64,000 nucleotides of DNA, taken from NCBI GenBank assembly GCA_001464035.1, contig LNEC01000010.1, forward strand, positions 1 to 64,000. Direction: 5' to 3'. The first letter of the stretch is position 1. Each line of letters begins with the position of its first letter. The notes beneath the pieces were generated by a model, which saw only the letters and a list, made by a program, of their open reading frames with translations, ran no database searches and was not told where the DNA came from. Shown here one piece after another: positions 1 through 9,025 of this stretch. The position numbers and the translations under genes are program-made. The DNA comes from Bradyrhizobiaceae bacterium Ga0074131 (GTDB taxonomy: Bacteria > Pseudomonadota > Alphaproteobacteria > Rhizobiales > Xanthobacteraceae).

Positions 1-141
1 GCTACAATTGGCACCGGCCTCACGGCGGGATAAAGTCTCAAACACCGATCAGCAGACTCGGTCTAACCGGGAACAACCTGTTGAGGCTCCACACCTAGAG
101 AGCCTGCAGGGTTCGGATTTCAAGGGTCTTTGCGCGACTGC
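1..141. other. Unassigned left edge, no gene recognised
   Basis: No supported coding sequence, tRNA or terminator is seen here. On the minus strand this stretch lies directly downstream of the antitoxin relic, where a partner toxin gene would be expected. The minus-strand reading is interrupted by stops and resembles no toxin I recognise. Confidence 0.4.
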
Positions 142-382
142 CTATTCAGCTTCGATGTCTTCGAGATGGATCCCGTGTCCCGCACGCAAACTGTCGCGGG
201 CCTGCTCGATCCGCCGCGGATCATTTTCGCCCCGATAATCGAACCAATCCTCCTCCGATTCGAAACCGATCAGAATCCCGGCCGGCTTGCCGTGACGCGC
301 AATGACGATCTCCTCCGTCTCGGCCTCGCGAAAAATACCGGGACAAATCGTCCTTGATCTCCGAGCGCGGAACTTGCTTCAT
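142..382 (-). pseudogene. Frameshifted Phd/YefM-type antitoxin relic
   Basis: Read on minus, an ATG at 380-382 opens with MKQVPRSEIKDDLSRYF. After a shift of one base in the A5/T5 run at 331-335 the frame continues with REAETEEIVIARHGKPAG, then ILIGFESEEDWFDYR, and ends LEDIEAE-stop at 142-144. This is the usual layout of Phd/YefM 'prevent-host-death' antitoxins: an N-terminal DNA-binding half and a C-terminal helix that neutralises the toxin. One extra T separates two recognisable halves, so the gene is broken as written. The segment after WFDYR (GENDPRRIEQARDSLRAGHG) is also a few residues shorter than I expect for the family. No toxin follows downstream on minus. A sequencing error in the homopolymer could give the same picture. 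Confidence 0.68.
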
Positions 383-396
383 TGGTGAAGCAGATT

Positions 397-567
397 CAGG
401 CCAACATCGCGACCACCTTTTTCAGCAATGATACCCGGACAAATGGCCTGGGCTGGATGGCAAACGAGGGATGGCGTCAGACCGTGGCAATTGTTCTCGA
501 ACAAGGCATCCTGATAAAGCCGATCAATCTCGGATCGTTTCCTGCCGCCAGGGCACCGTTGCGGTAG
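397..567 (+). pseudogene. Possible scrap of a NMT1-type ABC substrate-binding protein
   Basis: In frame with 382, the short reading SNDTRTNGLGWMANEGW followed by RQTVAIVLEQGILIKPI resembles the C-terminal segment of NMT1/THI5-like solute-binding proteins, which often carry 'GLGWM...W..T..I....G....P'. Nothing upstream continues the protein, and the frame stops at 565-567 without the usual ending. I read it as a relic. The similarity is from memory of the family and is weak; it could be chance coding in GC-rich DNA. Confidence 0.27.
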
Positions 568-597
568 TGATGACCCCACGGGGTCGAAGACCTCTGC

Positions 598-915
598 ATG
601 CGCGCGCCCTTTTCGGGGAACGATTTGCGCGATGTGCGCGAAGTCGTGTTCGGCATTTCGATGACCAGTATCGAGGACTACGCCGATGACCTGCGCGCAG
701 CCGGCTTCGTTGCCGTTACCGCCACGGACCTGACCGGCGACTGGGCTCCGTACGCCGCGGATCGACTGGTGGAATGGCGCGCCAACCACGCGGCCTACGC
801 GCGGGTGCATGGCGAAGCAGCCTATGCTGCGCAGGAGAAATTCTACGCCGTGATTTCGCGCCTCTATCAAAGCGGCAGCCTTGGCGGGGTTCGCCTGATT
901 GCGCAGGTCGCTTGA
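598..915 (+). pseudogene. C-terminal fragment of a class I SAM-dependent methyltransferase
   Basis: The 105-residue reading from ATG 598 ends with a stretch typical of the C-terminus of a rhizobial class I methyltransferase family: DDLRAAGFVAVTATDLT, then DRLVEWRANHAAYARVHGEA and LYQSGSLGGVRL. The N-terminal Rossmann half with the SAM-binding glycine motif is absent. The DNA before 598 does not supply it, because the same frame is closed by a stop at 565-567. It is therefore probably a 5'-truncated gene. It might still be expressed as a small protein, but no clear ribosome-binding site precedes the ATG. It lies with two other relics just upstream of the rpsB operon. Confidence 0.5.
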
Positions 916-1171
916 GGCACCGGCGCTGCGGAACAAGGTCCCTCCGAGACGGCGTCCCACAGGTTGGATTGCGTCAGCGCCTGGATTTCGAGTTTCCGGG
1001 GTTGCCGGACGCCGACGGCTTGGCATCGCGGTTGCGAGGCCCGGCCTGGACGCCGGCCATGCCTTAGGCAAAAGGCTGTTACTGCAGCGTCGGCTTGCGG
1101 CGAGGAGCCATGGATTTGACGCCGAATCCCGGGAGCCGGTTGTTCGTGGCTCGAAAACCGCCCGTATTTCC

Positions 1172-1199
1172 TTGCTTCCCGCCAAAATCCCGCTATATA
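1172..1199 (+). promoter_or_regulatory. Candidate sigma-70 promoter for the rpsB operon
   Basis: A TTGCTT hexamer (1172-1177) and a TATATA hexamer (1194-1199) are 16 bases apart, about 110 bases before the rpsB start. The -10 box lies inside the perfect 12-bp palindrome CGCTATATAGCG (1191-1202). This is the most AT-rich spot upstream of the operon. The call is from consensus match only. Confidence 0.45.
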
Positions 1200-1214
1200 G
1201 CGGCCCATCTCACA

Positions 1215-1283
1215 CGGAAGCATGGCTCAAAAGGCCGTCCGGTGGCAGCCGGGCCGCAAGGCTCGTTTGCTCACACGCTTCCG
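1215..1283 (+). promoter_or_regulatory. Possible structured rpsB leader
   Basis: CGGAAGC (1215-1221) and GCTTCCG (1277-1283) are complementary and both are preceded by CACA. They would close a long stem-loop just before the Shine-Dalgarno GGAGGA that follows. Ribosomal-protein leaders often use such structures for feedback by the encoded protein; here that is inference. Confidence 0.25.
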
Positions 1284-1308
1284 GAGGAACCAACCGGAGA
1301 ACTAGACT

Positions 1309-2307
1309 ATGGCGCTTCCCGATTTTTCTATGCGTCAGCTGCTTGAAGCTGGCGTTCACTTCGGCCACCAATCGCACCGCTGGAATCCTAAGATGGCGGA
1401 TTACATCTTCGGTGCCCGCAACAACATCCACATCATCGATCTCGCCCAGACCGTGCCGCTGCTGCATCGCGCGCTCCAGGCGGTCAGCGATACCGTCGCC
1501 AAGGGCGGCCGTATCCTGTTCGTCGGAACCAAGCGGCAGGCGCAGGACGGCGTGGCCGAGGCTGCCAAGCGTTCGGCCCAGTATTTCGTCAATTCGCGCT
1601 GGCTCGGCGGCACGCTGACCAACTGGAAGACGATTTCCGGTTCGATCAAGCGGTTGCGGCATCTCGAGGAAGTGCTCAATTCGGGCGATGCCAACGCCTA
1701 CACCAAGAAGGAGCGTCTGACGCTGCAGCGCGAGCGCGACAAGCTCGACCGTTCGCTCGGCGGCATCAAGGACATGGGCGGCCTGCCCGACCTGATCTTC
1801 GTGATCGACACCAACAAGGAAGACATCGCGATTCAGGAGGCCCAGCGGCTCAACATTCCCGTCGCCGCGATCGTCGATACCAATTCGGACCCCAAGGGCA
1901 TCACCTATGTCGTGCCGGGCAACGACGACGCCGGCCGCGCCATCACGCTGTATTGCGACCTGATCGCGCGCGCCGTGATCGACGGCATCTCGCGCGCGCA
2001 GGGCGATTCGGGCATGGATATCGGCGCCTCGGTGCAGCCCGTCCGCGAAGAAATTCCTGAAGCTCCGCAGCCGGCCGGTTTCCAGGGCCTGGCCGGGCCG
2101 CGCGGTACCGCCGACGACCTCAAGAAGCTCACCGGCGTGTCCGGCGCGATCGAGAAGAAGTTCAACGATCTCGGCATCTTCCATTACTGGCAGCTCGCCG
2201 AACTCGATCACGACACCGCGCACAAGATCGGCGAAGAGGTCGGGCTTCCGTCCCGCGCCGATGGCTGGGTCGCCCAGGCCAAGGCGATGACCGCAGAAGC
2301 GGAATAA
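1309..2307 (+). CDS. rpsB: 30S ribosomal protein S2 with C-terminal extension
   Basis: Small-subunit protein S2, needed late in 30S assembly for binding S1 and mRNA. The first 230 or so residues match the family throughout, including [19 protein letters not shown] near the start, the [11 protein letters not shown] segment and [13 protein letters not shown]. The protein is 332 aa against about 240 in Escherichia coli. The extra tail (about residues 255-332) contains [20 protein letters not shown] and [11 protein letters not shown], which looks like a helix-hairpin-helix-type module. Long S2 proteins are known in Rhizobiales. It is first in the operon, preceded by a GGAGGA/CCGGAGA ribosome-binding region and followed after 133 bases by tsf. 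Confidence 0.97.
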   Translation: MALPDFSMRQLLEAGVHFGHQSHRWNPKMADYIFGARNNIHIIDLAQTVPLLHRALQAVSDTVAKGGRILFVGTKRQAQDGVAEAAKRSAQYFVNSRWLGGTLTNWKTISGSIKRLRHLEEVLNSGDANAYTKKERLTLQRERDKLDRSLGGIKDMGGLPDLIFVIDTNKEDIAIQEAQRLNIPVAAIVDTNSDPKGITYVVPGNDDAGRAITLYCDLIARAVIDGISRAQGDSGMDIGASVQPVREEIPEAPQPAGFQGLAGPRGTADDLKKLTGVSGAIEKKFNDLGIFHYWQLAELDHDTAHKIGEEVGLPSRADGWVAQAKAMTAEAE

Positions 2308-2318
2308 CGCGAAAACGC

Positions 2319-2340
2319 GTGGCCGGAATTTCCCGGCCAC
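2319..2340 (+). terminator. Hairpin between rpsB and tsf, possible attenuator
   Basis: GTGGCCGG (2319-2326) pairs perfectly with CCGGCCAC (2333-2340) around a 6-base loop, 12 bases after the rpsB stop. No U-run follows, so a full intrinsic terminator is unlikely. Partial attenuation or mRNA processing would let S2 and EF-Ts be made at different levels. Confidence 0.45.
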
Positions 2341-2440
2341 CGCTTCGGTTGCAAATACGACATTCCCTGGTGGTGGAAGGCGGCGAGGCGGCAACAGCCG
2401 CGCCGCGGTCGCCCTGACAGGCAAGAAGGATTCTTCAACG

Positions 2441-3364
2441 ATGGCAACGATTACAGCAGCGATGGTCAAGGACCTGCGCGAGACCACCGGCGTCGGCATG
2501 ATGGATTGCAAGCAGGCGCTTGCCGAGAACGATGGCAACATGGAAGCCGCGATCGACTGGCTGCGCAAAAAGGGCCTGTCGAAGGCCGCCAAGAAGTCCG
2601 GCCGCATCGCGGCGGAAGGCCTGATCGGCGCGCTGACCCAGGCTACCAAGGGTGTGGTGGTCGAGGTCAATTCCGAGACCGACTTCGTCGCGCGCAACGA
2701 ACAGTTCCAGGGCTTGGTCAAGATGATCGCCCAGGTCGCGCTCAAGGTCGGCGCCGACGTCGAGAAGATCAAGGCGGCGCCGGTCGGCGACGTCACCGTC
2801 GAGCGCGCGATTCAGGATGCGATTGCCACCATCGGCGAGAACATGACGCTGCGCCGCGCGGCTTCGCTCGAAGTGGCCCAGGGCGTCGTGTCGAGCTATG
2901 TGCACAACGCCGTGGTCGAAGGCGCCGGCAAGATGGGCGTTATCGTGGCGCTGGAATCCGCCGGCAAGACCGACGAGCTCACCGCGCTCGGCCGCCAGAT
3001 TGCGATGCATGTGGCGGCGACCAACCCTCAGGCGTTGGATCCGGCGGGGCTCGATCCCGCGGCCGTGACGCGCGAGAAGGACGTGCTGGCCGACAAGTAC
3101 CGTCAACAGGGCAAGCCCGAGAACGTGATCGAGAAGATCGTCGAGTCCGGCCTGAAGACCTACTACAAGGAGGTCTGCCTGCTGGAGCAGGCCTTCATCC
3201 ACGACAATGCCAAATCGGTCGCCCAAGCGGTCAAGGAAGCTGAGGGCAAGATCGGCGCCCCTGTGAAGATCACGGGATTTGTGCGCTATGCTCTGGGCGA
3301 GGGAATCGACAGGCAGGAATCGGACTTCGCGGCCGAAGTCGCCGCCGCCAGCGGCAAGAAATAA
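2441..3364 (+). CDS. tsf: Translation elongation factor Ts
   Basis: Nucleotide-exchange factor that releases GDP from EF-Tu. The N-terminal UBA-like segment ([18 protein letters not shown], residues about 8-25) and the core motif [12 protein letters not shown] (about residues 78-89), which contacts the EF-Tu nucleotide site, are intact. At 307 aa it has the usual proteobacterial length. It follows rpsB, the almost universal bacterial pairing, and an AAGGA ribosome-binding site precedes the ATG. Nothing is unusual. Confidence 0.98.
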   Translation: MATITAAMVKDLRETTGVGMMDCKQALAENDGNMEAAIDWLRKKGLSKAAKKSGRIAAEGLIGALTQATKGVVVEVNSETDFVARNEQFQGLVKMIAQVALKVGADVEKIKAAPVGDVTVERAIQDAIATIGENMTLRRAASLEVAQGVVSSYVHNAVVEGAGKMGVIVALESAGKTDELTALGRQIAMHVAATNPQALDPAGLDPAAVTREKDVLADKYRQQGKPENVIEKIVESGLKTYYKEVCLLEQAFIHDNAKSVAQAVKEAEGKIGAPVKITGFVRYALGEGIDRQESDFAAEVAAASGKK

Positions 3365-3460
3365 TCGCCGGAAGAGTTCTTCCGGTGTGTTCGCGCCGGC
3401 AACGGCAAGGCTGCCTAAAGAACGGCTGGCCCAAGGGAACCCAAGGGAAAGCGAACAGCA

Positions 3461-4177
3461 ATGGCTGAGCCGGTCTATCGTCGGGTGGTGATCAAGCTCT
3501 CGGGCGAATATTTTGCCGGCGCGAATTCGCTCGGCATGGATCAGCCGACCATCGACCGGATCGCCGGTGACCTGATCGCCGCCAGGCAGCTCGGCGTCGA
3601 AGTCGCCGTCGTCGTCGGCGGCGGCAACATGGTGCGCGGCGTCGAGGTGTCCTCTCGCGGCGTCTCGCGTCCGACCGGCGACACCATGGGCATGCTCGCC
3701 ACGGTGATGAACTGCCTTGCGCTGGAGGCCGCGATCGAGCGGCGCGGTACCCCGGCGCGGACCCTGTCGGCCTTCGTCATGCCGCAGGTCTGCGAACTCT
3801 TCACCCGCGGTGCAACGCACAAATATCTTTCCGAAGGCCGCATCGTGTTGCTCGGCGGAGGAACCGGCAACCCGTTCTTCACCACCGATACCACGGCGGT
3901 GTTGCGGGCGGCCGAGATCGGCGCCCAGGCGGTGCTGAAGGCCACCAATGTCGATGGCGTTTACAGCGCCGATCCCAAAAAGGACCCGTCCGCGAAGCGC
4001 TTTGATCGCTTGACGCATTCGCAGGCGATTGAGGGCGGCTACAAGGTGATGGACGCGACCGCATTCGCGCTTGCCCGCGAGACGTCGCTGCCTATCATCG
4101 TGTTCTCGATCGCCGAACCGGGCTCGATAGGTGCGATCCTGCGCGGCGCCGGCCACGGCACCATCGTCGCCGGCTGA
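3461..4177 (+). CDS. pyrH: Uridylate kinase
   Basis: UMP kinase (UMP to UDP) of the amino-acid-kinase fold, the committed step toward UTP and CTP and often allosterically controlled by GTP and UTP. The protein is 238 aa with [11 protein letters not shown] at the start (phosphate-binding lysine and glycine), the [10 protein letters not shown] loop, and the [16 protein letters not shown] segment typical of the family. It lies between tsf and frr, the classic rpsB-tsf-pyrH-frr order, 96 bases after tsf. The pyrG product made about 41 kb away in this window uses the same pathway. Confidence 0.98.
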   Translation: MAEPVYRRVVIKLSGEYFAGANSLGMDQPTIDRIAGDLIAARQLGVEVAVVVGGGNMVRGVEVSSRGVSRPTGDTMGMLATVMNCLALEAAIERRGTPARTLSAFVMPQVCELFTRGATHKYLSEGRIVLLGGGTGNPFFTTDTTAVLRAAEIGAQAVLKATNVDGVYSADPKKDPSAKRFDRLTHSQAIEGGYKVMDATAFALARETSLPIIVFSIAEPGSIGAILRGAGHGTIVAG

Positions 4178-4245
4178 CAGTCTGGCGCCGCATCCGGCGC
4201 GTGTCTGAGGGGCTCGGCGATCAGTTTTCAGGAGGGGAGAGCGTT

Positions 4246-4809
4246 ATGCCTACGGGTAGTTTCGACATCAACGATTTGAAGCGCCGCATGCAGGGCGCCA
4301 TCGCCGCGCTCAAGCACGAGCTCGGCGGCCTGCGCACCGGGCGCGCCGCCGCCTCGATGCTGGAGCCGGTGCAGGTCGACGCCTACGGCACCCACATGCC
4401 GCTCAACCAGCTCGCGACCATCAGCGTGCCCGAGCCGCGTCTGCTCTCGGTCCAGGTATGGGACAAGTCGATGGTCAAGGCGGTCGAGAAAGCGATCGTC
4501 GATTCCAATCTCGGCTTGAGCCCGGCGACCGAAGGCCAGGTGCTCCGGTTGCGAATTCCCGAACTCAACGAGGAACGCCGCAAGGAACTGGTGAAAGTGG
4601 CGCACAAATATGCCGAGGCGGCCAAGGTTGCGGTGCGGCATGTCCGTCGCGACGGTCTCGACACCGTCAAGAAGCTGGAGAAAAACCACGAGATTTCCGA
4701 GGACGACCAGGAGCGTCTCGCCAATGATGTGCAGAAGGCGACCGACGGCGTGATTTTGGAAATAGATCAATTGCTTGCGGCGAAGGAAAAGGAAATCCTC
4801 ACCGTTTAA
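4246..4809 (+). CDS. frr: Ribosome recycling factor
   Basis: Splits the post-termination ribosome together with EF-G. I place the start at the ATG 4246 because a strong AGGAGGGG lies 8 bases upstream at 4229-4237 and the resulting 187 aa is the family length; an upstream in-frame GTG at 4201 has no such site. Family motifs include [20 protein letters not shown] (about residues 25-44) and [16 protein letters not shown] (about residues 102-117). It is 68 bases after pyrH and 17 bases before uppS. Confidence 0.97.
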   Translation: MPTGSFDINDLKRRMQGAIAALKHELGGLRTGRAAASMLEPVQVDAYGTHMPLNQLATISVPEPRLLSVQVWDKSMVKAVEKAIVDSNLGLSPATEGQVLRLRIPELNEERRKELVKVAHKYAEAAKVAVRHVRRDGLDTVKKLEKNHEISEDDQERLANDVQKATDGVILEIDQLLAAKEKEILTV

Positions 4810-4826
4810 CGCGCCAGGATCAGCCG

Positions 4827-5585
4827 ATGTCGAACGCCGCCGCCCCCGCAACCGAAGCCCCGGATCCCTCCGGCGCGCCGTTGCATGTGGCGATCATCAT
4901 GGACGGCAACGGACGCTGGGCCGCCGCCCGCGGGCTTCCGCGCGCGGAGGGCCATCGCCGCGGCGTCGAGGCGTTGCGGCGGGTGGTTCGCGCGGCCCAC
5001 GAACTCGGCATTCAGTATCTGACGATTTTTTCCTTCAGCTCGGAAAACTGGTCGCGTCCGGCGAGCGAAATCGGCGATCTGTTCGGCCTGCTGCGGCGCT
5101 TCATCCGCAACGACCTCGCGACCCTGCACGGCGATGGCGTTCGGGTCCGGGTGATCGGCGAGCGCGCCGGACTGGAGCCGGATATCTGCGCGCTGCTGAA
5201 CGAGGCGCAGGAACTGACCAAGGGCAACACCGGGCTCAATCTCGTGGTTGCGTTCAACTACGGCTCGCGCCAGGAAATTGCCAACGCCGCCCAGCGGCTG
5301 GCCCGCGAGGTTGCCGAGGGCAGGCGTGACCCATCCTCGATCGATGTCGACACCCTTGGCCGATACCTCGATGCGCCGGATATTCCCGATCCCGATCTGA
5401 TCATTCGCACCAGCGGGGAGCAGCGGCTGTCCAATTTCCTGATGTGGCAGGCCGCCTACAGCGAACTGGTGTTCGTGCCGATCCACTGGCCGGATTTCGA
5501 CAAGGCCGCGCTGGAAGAGGCGATCGCCGAATATGCCAGGCGGGAGCGCCGGTTCGGCGGTCTGGCCGCGAAAACCGGATCGTGA
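4827..5585 (+). CDS. uppS: Undecaprenyl diphosphate synthase
   Basis: Cis-prenyltransferase that condenses isopentenyl diphosphate with farnesyl diphosphate to make the C55 carrier lipid for peptidoglycan and O-antigen. [20 protein letters not shown] carries the catalytic Asp (D26 here) and the diphosphate-binding loop. [11 protein letters not shown] and [11 protein letters not shown] follow, and the C-terminal [19 protein letters not shown] binds the isopentenyl substrate. The length of 252 aa is normal. The next gene starts inside its stop codon, so uppS and cdsA are translationally coupled. Confidence 0.97.
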   Translation: MSNAAAPATEAPDPSGAPLHVAIIMDGNGRWAAARGLPRAEGHRRGVEALRRVVRAAHELGIQYLTIFSFSSENWSRPASEIGDLFGLLRRFIRNDLATLHGDGVRVRVIGERAGLEPDICALLNEAQELTKGNTGLNLVVAFNYGSRQEIANAAQRLAREVAEGRRDPSSIDVDTLGRYLDAPDIPDPDLIIRTSGEQRLSNFLMWQAAYSELVFVPIHWPDFDKAALEEAIAEYARRERRFGGLAAKTGS

Positions 5586-6430
5586 CCGAGCGGGAAGCCG
5601 CAGCGGCGGCGGATGCGGGGCAGGGGTCGCGCAATCTGATGATGCGGGTGCTCGCCGCGCTGGTGCTGGCACCGGCGGCCATTGCCATCGCTTATGCCGG
5701 CGGCTGGCTGTGGGCCGCGCTGGTGACCCTGGCCGCGATCGGCCTCTATGTCGAATGGCTGATGGTCGTCGGCGCGGCGCGCGTGGCGCGCGTGATGGCC
5801 TCGGGTATTGCCGCCCTTGCGGTTGGCGGGGTTTGCCTTGCATCGGGGCGGATCGATGCCGCGCTCGTCGTGCTGGCCGTCGGCCTGGCCGCCGTGGCGT
5901 TGCTCTCGGCCGAACGCCGCGTCTGGACCTCGACCGGATTTGCCTACGCCGCCGCCGCCGAGATCGCATCGGTGGTGGTGCGCCTCGATCCGGTCCAGGG
6001 ATTCGCCGCGCTGATGCTGATCTTCCTGATCGTCTGGGTCACCGACATCGGCGGCTACTTCGCCGGCCGCGGCATCGGCGGACCCAAGCTCTGGCCGCGC
6101 GTCAGTCCCAAGAAGACCTGGGCGGGCGCGATCGGGGGGTTTGGCGCGAGCCTTGCCGTGGCCGGCGGCTTTGCAGCCCTCGGGTATGGCAAGGCCGGCC
6201 CGCTATTGCTGCTTGCCGCGGTCCTTTCGGTGGCTTCGCAACTCGGGGATCTCTTTGAATCCGCGGTGAAACGGCGTTTCGGCGTCAAGGATTCCAGTCA
6301 CATCATTCCCGGGCATGGCGGGCTGATGGATCGACTCGACGGCTTTGTCGCCGCAGTCTTGCTCGCTGCGATTTTCGGCCTTTTGCGGGGTGGCGCCGAT
6401 GGCGTCGGCCGCGGTCTTATGGTTTGGTGA
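5582..6430 (+). CDS. cdsA: Phosphatidate cytidylyltransferase
   Basis: Makes CDP-diacylglycerol from phosphatidate and CTP at the inner membrane, the branch point for all phospholipids. The GTG at 5582 overlaps the uppS stop (GTGA), which gives 282 aa, the usual length here; an ATG at 5639 is a weaker alternative. The protein is largely hydrophobic with about eight membrane segments. The C-terminal family signature is intact as [20 protein letters not shown] followed by GLMDRLDG. It is followed by dxr after 4 bases. Confidence 0.95.
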   Translation: MTEREAAAAADAGQGSRNLMMRVLAALVLAPAAIAIAYAGGWLWAALVTLAAIGLYVEWLMVVGAARVARVMASGIAALAVGGVCLASGRIDAALVVLAVGLAAVALLSAERRVWTSTGFAYAAAAEIASVVVRLDPVQGFAALMLIFLIVWVTDIGGYFAGRGIGGPKLWPRVSPKKTWAGAIGGFGASLAVAGGFAALGYGKAGPLLLLAAVLSVASQLGDLFESAVKRRFGVKDSSHIIPGHGGLMDRLDGFVAAVLLAAIFGLLRGGADGVGRGLMVW

Positions 6431-6434
6431 AAAC

Positions 6435-7658
6435 ATGAGCGCTGTTCCGTTGCGTAACAACAAGGCCGCGGCATCCGCCGTGCGCTCGGTCACCGTGCTG
6501 GGAGCCACCGGCTCGATCGGCGACAGCACGATGGATTTGCTGCGGGCCTCGCGCGACCGCTACCAGGTCGAGGCCTTGACCGCGAACACCAATGTCGAGG
6601 GGCTGGCCAAGCTGGCCCGCGAATTCGGCGCGCGGTTCGCAGCCGTCGCCGATCCGGATCGCCTCGGCGAGCTGAAGGACGCCCTGGCCGGCACGCGCAT
6701 CGAATGCGGCGCCGGCGAAGGCGCAATCATCGAGGCCGCGGCCCGCCCGGCAGACTGGGTGATGGCCGCCGTCAGCGGTGCGGCCGGACTGAAGCCTGCG
6801 CTCGCCGCAGTGGACCGCGGCGCCACAGTCGCGCTGGCCAACAAGGAATGCCTGGTCTGCGCCGGCGACTTCTTCATGCAGCGCGCGTTGAAAGCGGGGG
6901 CCTGCATCCTGCCCGCGGATTCCGAACACAACGCGCTGTTTCAGGCGCTCGGTTCCGGCAACCGCGAAGAGCTGGTTCGCGTCATCATCACCGCATCGGG
7001 CGGGCCGTTCCGGACCTGGGCGGTCGCCGACATCGAGCAGGCGACGCTGGCGCAGGCCCTGAAACATCCGAACTGGAGCATGGGGCAGAAAATCACGATC
7101 GATTCCGCGTCGATGATGAACAAGGGGCTCGAGGTCATCGAGGCCTCGTATCTGTTCGCGCTGGCGCCGGACGAGATCGACGTCCTGGTGCATCCGCAAT
7201 CCATCATCCACGGCATGGTGGAATTTTCCGATCGTTCGGTCGTGGCGCAGCTCGGCGCGCCCGACATGCGCACGCCGATCGCCCATTGCCTCGGATGGCC
7301 CGACCGGATCGTCGGACCCGCCGCCAAGCTCGACCTCGCCAGGATCGGCCAGCTGACTTTCGAGGCGCCGGATTTCGACCGGTTCCCGGCGCTGCGGCTG
7401 GCTTACGATTCACTCCGAACGGGACGCGGCGCGACCACGGTGTACAACGCTGCCAATGAAGTCGCCGTGGCAGCGTTTATCGGCGGCAAGATCAGGTTCG
7501 GCGCCATCGCCCGGCTGGTCGAAGCCACCCTGAACGACTGGATCCGCTCCGGGAACCTGGCCCCTTTGAGCTCCGCGGACGATGCGATTTCCGTTGACCA
7601 TGCTGCACGAAATAAAGCTGCCTCCCTCTTGCCTCAAATTGCCTTAAAGGCATCCTAG
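6435..7658 (+). CDS. dxr: 1-deoxy-D-xylulose 5-phosphate reductoisomerase
   Basis: Second step of the MEP isoprenoid pathway, converting DXP to methylerythritol phosphate with NADPH. The N-terminal nucleotide-binding loop [18 protein letters not shown] is clear. The metal- and substrate-binding motifs [15 protein letters not shown] and [11 protein letters not shown], and [14 protein letters not shown], are all present. The ATG at 6435 gives 407 aa, close to family length; longer upstream readings overlap cdsA. It supplies precursors for UppS in the same operon. Confidence 0.97.
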   Translation: MSAVPLRNNKAAASAVRSVTVLGATGSIGDSTMDLLRASRDRYQVEALTANTNVEGLAKLAREFGARFAAVADPDRLGELKDALAGTRIECGAGEGAIIEAAARPADWVMAAVSGAAGLKPALAAVDRGATVALANKECLVCAGDFFMQRALKAGACILPADSEHNALFQALGSGNREELVRVIITASGGPFRTWAVADIEQATLAQALKHPNWSMGQKITIDSASMMNKGLEVIEASYLFALAPDEIDVLVHPQSIIHGMVEFSDRSVVAQLGAPDMRTPIAHCLGWPDRIVGPAAKLDLARIGQLTFEAPDFDRFPALRLAYDSLRTGRGATTVYNAANEVAVAAFIGGKIRFGAIARLVEATLNDWIRSGNLAPLSSADDAISVDHAARNKAASLLPQIALKAS

Positions 7659-7701
7659 AGGGTTGGGGACAGGGCCTGCGGCCCTGCTTGAGGGGAATTG
7701 G

Positions 7702-8853
7702 ATGTCCGATCTTTTTTTCAATAGTTTCAATACGCTGAGCCAAGGGTTCATCGGCTACATCATCCCTTTTCTGTTTGTGCTCACCATCGTCGTGTTCTTT
7801 CATGAACTCGGCCACTTCCTGGTGGCCCGCTGGAACGGCGTGAAGGTGTTGACGTTCTCGCTCGGTTTCGGGCCGGAACTCGCCGGCTTCAACGATCGGC
7901 ACGGCACCCGCTGGAAGATTTCCGCCATTCCGCTCGGCGGCTATGTCAAGTTCTTCGGCGACGAGAGCGAGGCCTCGACGCCTTCGTCCGAAACGCTCGC
8001 CGGCATGACCGCGGAAGAGCGCGCCGGAAGCTTTCACCACAAGACGGTCGGAGCGCGCGCGGCGATCGTGGCGGCCGGTCCGATCGCCAATTTCCTGCTG
8101 GCGATCGTGATCTTCACCTGCCTGTTCACGTTCTTCGGCAAGCCGAGCACGACGGCGCGCGTCGACAAGGTGGAGGCGGGCAGTGCGGCGGACAAGGCCG
8201 GCTTTCAGTCCGGCGACGTCGTAACCTCGATCGACGGCAAGGCGATCGGAAGTTTCTCCGAGATGCAGCGCATTGTCGGAACCCGCGCCGGCGAGCAGCT
8301 GTCGTTCACCATCAAGCGCGGCGATTCCAGCCTGCAGCTGCAGGGCACGCCGCAACTGCGGGAAGTGAAGGATTCGTTCGGCAACGTTCACCGGCTGGGC
8401 GTGCTGGGCATCACCCGCGCGACCAATCCCGGCGACGTCGTGACCGAGCGGGTGAATCCCGCCACCGCAGCCTGGCTCGGCGTCAAGGAAACCTGGTTCG
8501 TGATCGAGCGCACGATGTCCTATATCGGCGGGGTTTTCACGGGACGCGAAGCGGCCGATCAGGTCGGCGGGCCGATACGAATCGCCCAGATCTCGGGCCA
8601 GGTCGCCACCATCGGTGTCGCCGCCCTGGTGCATCTGGCCGCGGTGCTTTCGATCTCGATCGGACTGCTCAACCTGTTCCCGGTACCGCTGCTCGACGGT
8701 GGTCACCTTCTGTTCTATGCGGTCGAAGCCGTGCGGGGTCGTCCGCTGTCGGAGCGGGCCCAGGAAATGGGCTTCCGGATCGGGCTTGGCCTGGTGCTGA
8801 TGCTGATGGTGTTTGCGACCTATAACGACATTCTGCACCTGGCTTCATCCTGA
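7702..8853 (+). CDS. rseP: RIP metalloprotease RseP/EcfE
   Basis: Site-2-type zinc protease of the inner membrane that cleaves anti-sigma factors and remnant signal peptides. The zinc motif FFHELGHFLVAR (HExxH) lies in the first membrane helix. One PDZ domain follows (about residues 150-235, containing VEAGSAADKAGFQSGDVVTS), and the C-terminal NLFPVPLLDGGHLLFYAVEA supplies the third metal ligand. The ATG at 7702 is preceded by AGGGGAA and gives 383 aa. E. coli RseP has two PDZ domains; here I can place only one with confidence. It precedes bamA, the common alphaproteobacterial order. Confidence 0.95.
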   Translation: MSDLFFNSFNTLSQGFIGYIIPFLFVLTIVVFFHELGHFLVARWNGVKVLTFSLGFGPELAGFNDRHGTRWKISAIPLGGYVKFFGDESEASTPSSETLAGMTAEERAGSFHHKTVGARAAIVAAGPIANFLLAIVIFTCLFTFFGKPSTTARVDKVEAGSAADKAGFQSGDVVTSIDGKAIGSFSEMQRIVGTRAGEQLSFTIKRGDSSLQLQGTPQLREVKDSFGNVHRLGVLGITRATNPGDVVTERVNPATAAWLGVKETWFVIERTMSYIGGVFTGREAADQVGGPIRIAQISGQVATIGVAALVHLAAVLSISIGLLNLFPVPLLDGGHLLFYAVEAVRGRPLSERAQEMGFRIGLGLVLMLMVFATYNDILHLASS

Positions 8854-9025
8854 GGCGGCTTTTTTGTGACGTGGCCGATAGGCAACGTCTTGGAATGAAA
8901 ATGAAATCGCACAGCGATAGGGCGTTTGCCGCCCCGGCAAAATTGGCTACAAGCACGGCAGCAAATGGGAATCTGCCGGCCCGTGGGGTGCGAGTCGGCC
9001 GTGGAATGACAAGGGCGCTTGGCGC

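Larger units (their letters stand above)
916..1308. other. Intergenic region with rpsB promoter and leader
   Basis: About 390 bases separate the methyltransferase fragment from rpsB. Up to about 1170 I see nothing that supports a gene. The right part holds the promoter candidate and a leader of roughly 100 bases, which I list separately. Confidence 0.5.

Noticed and set aside
379..1185. Minus-strand reading frame of 268 aa across the upstream relics
   Set aside because: No family resemblance; it is the reverse of the methyltransferase fragment and non-coding DNA.
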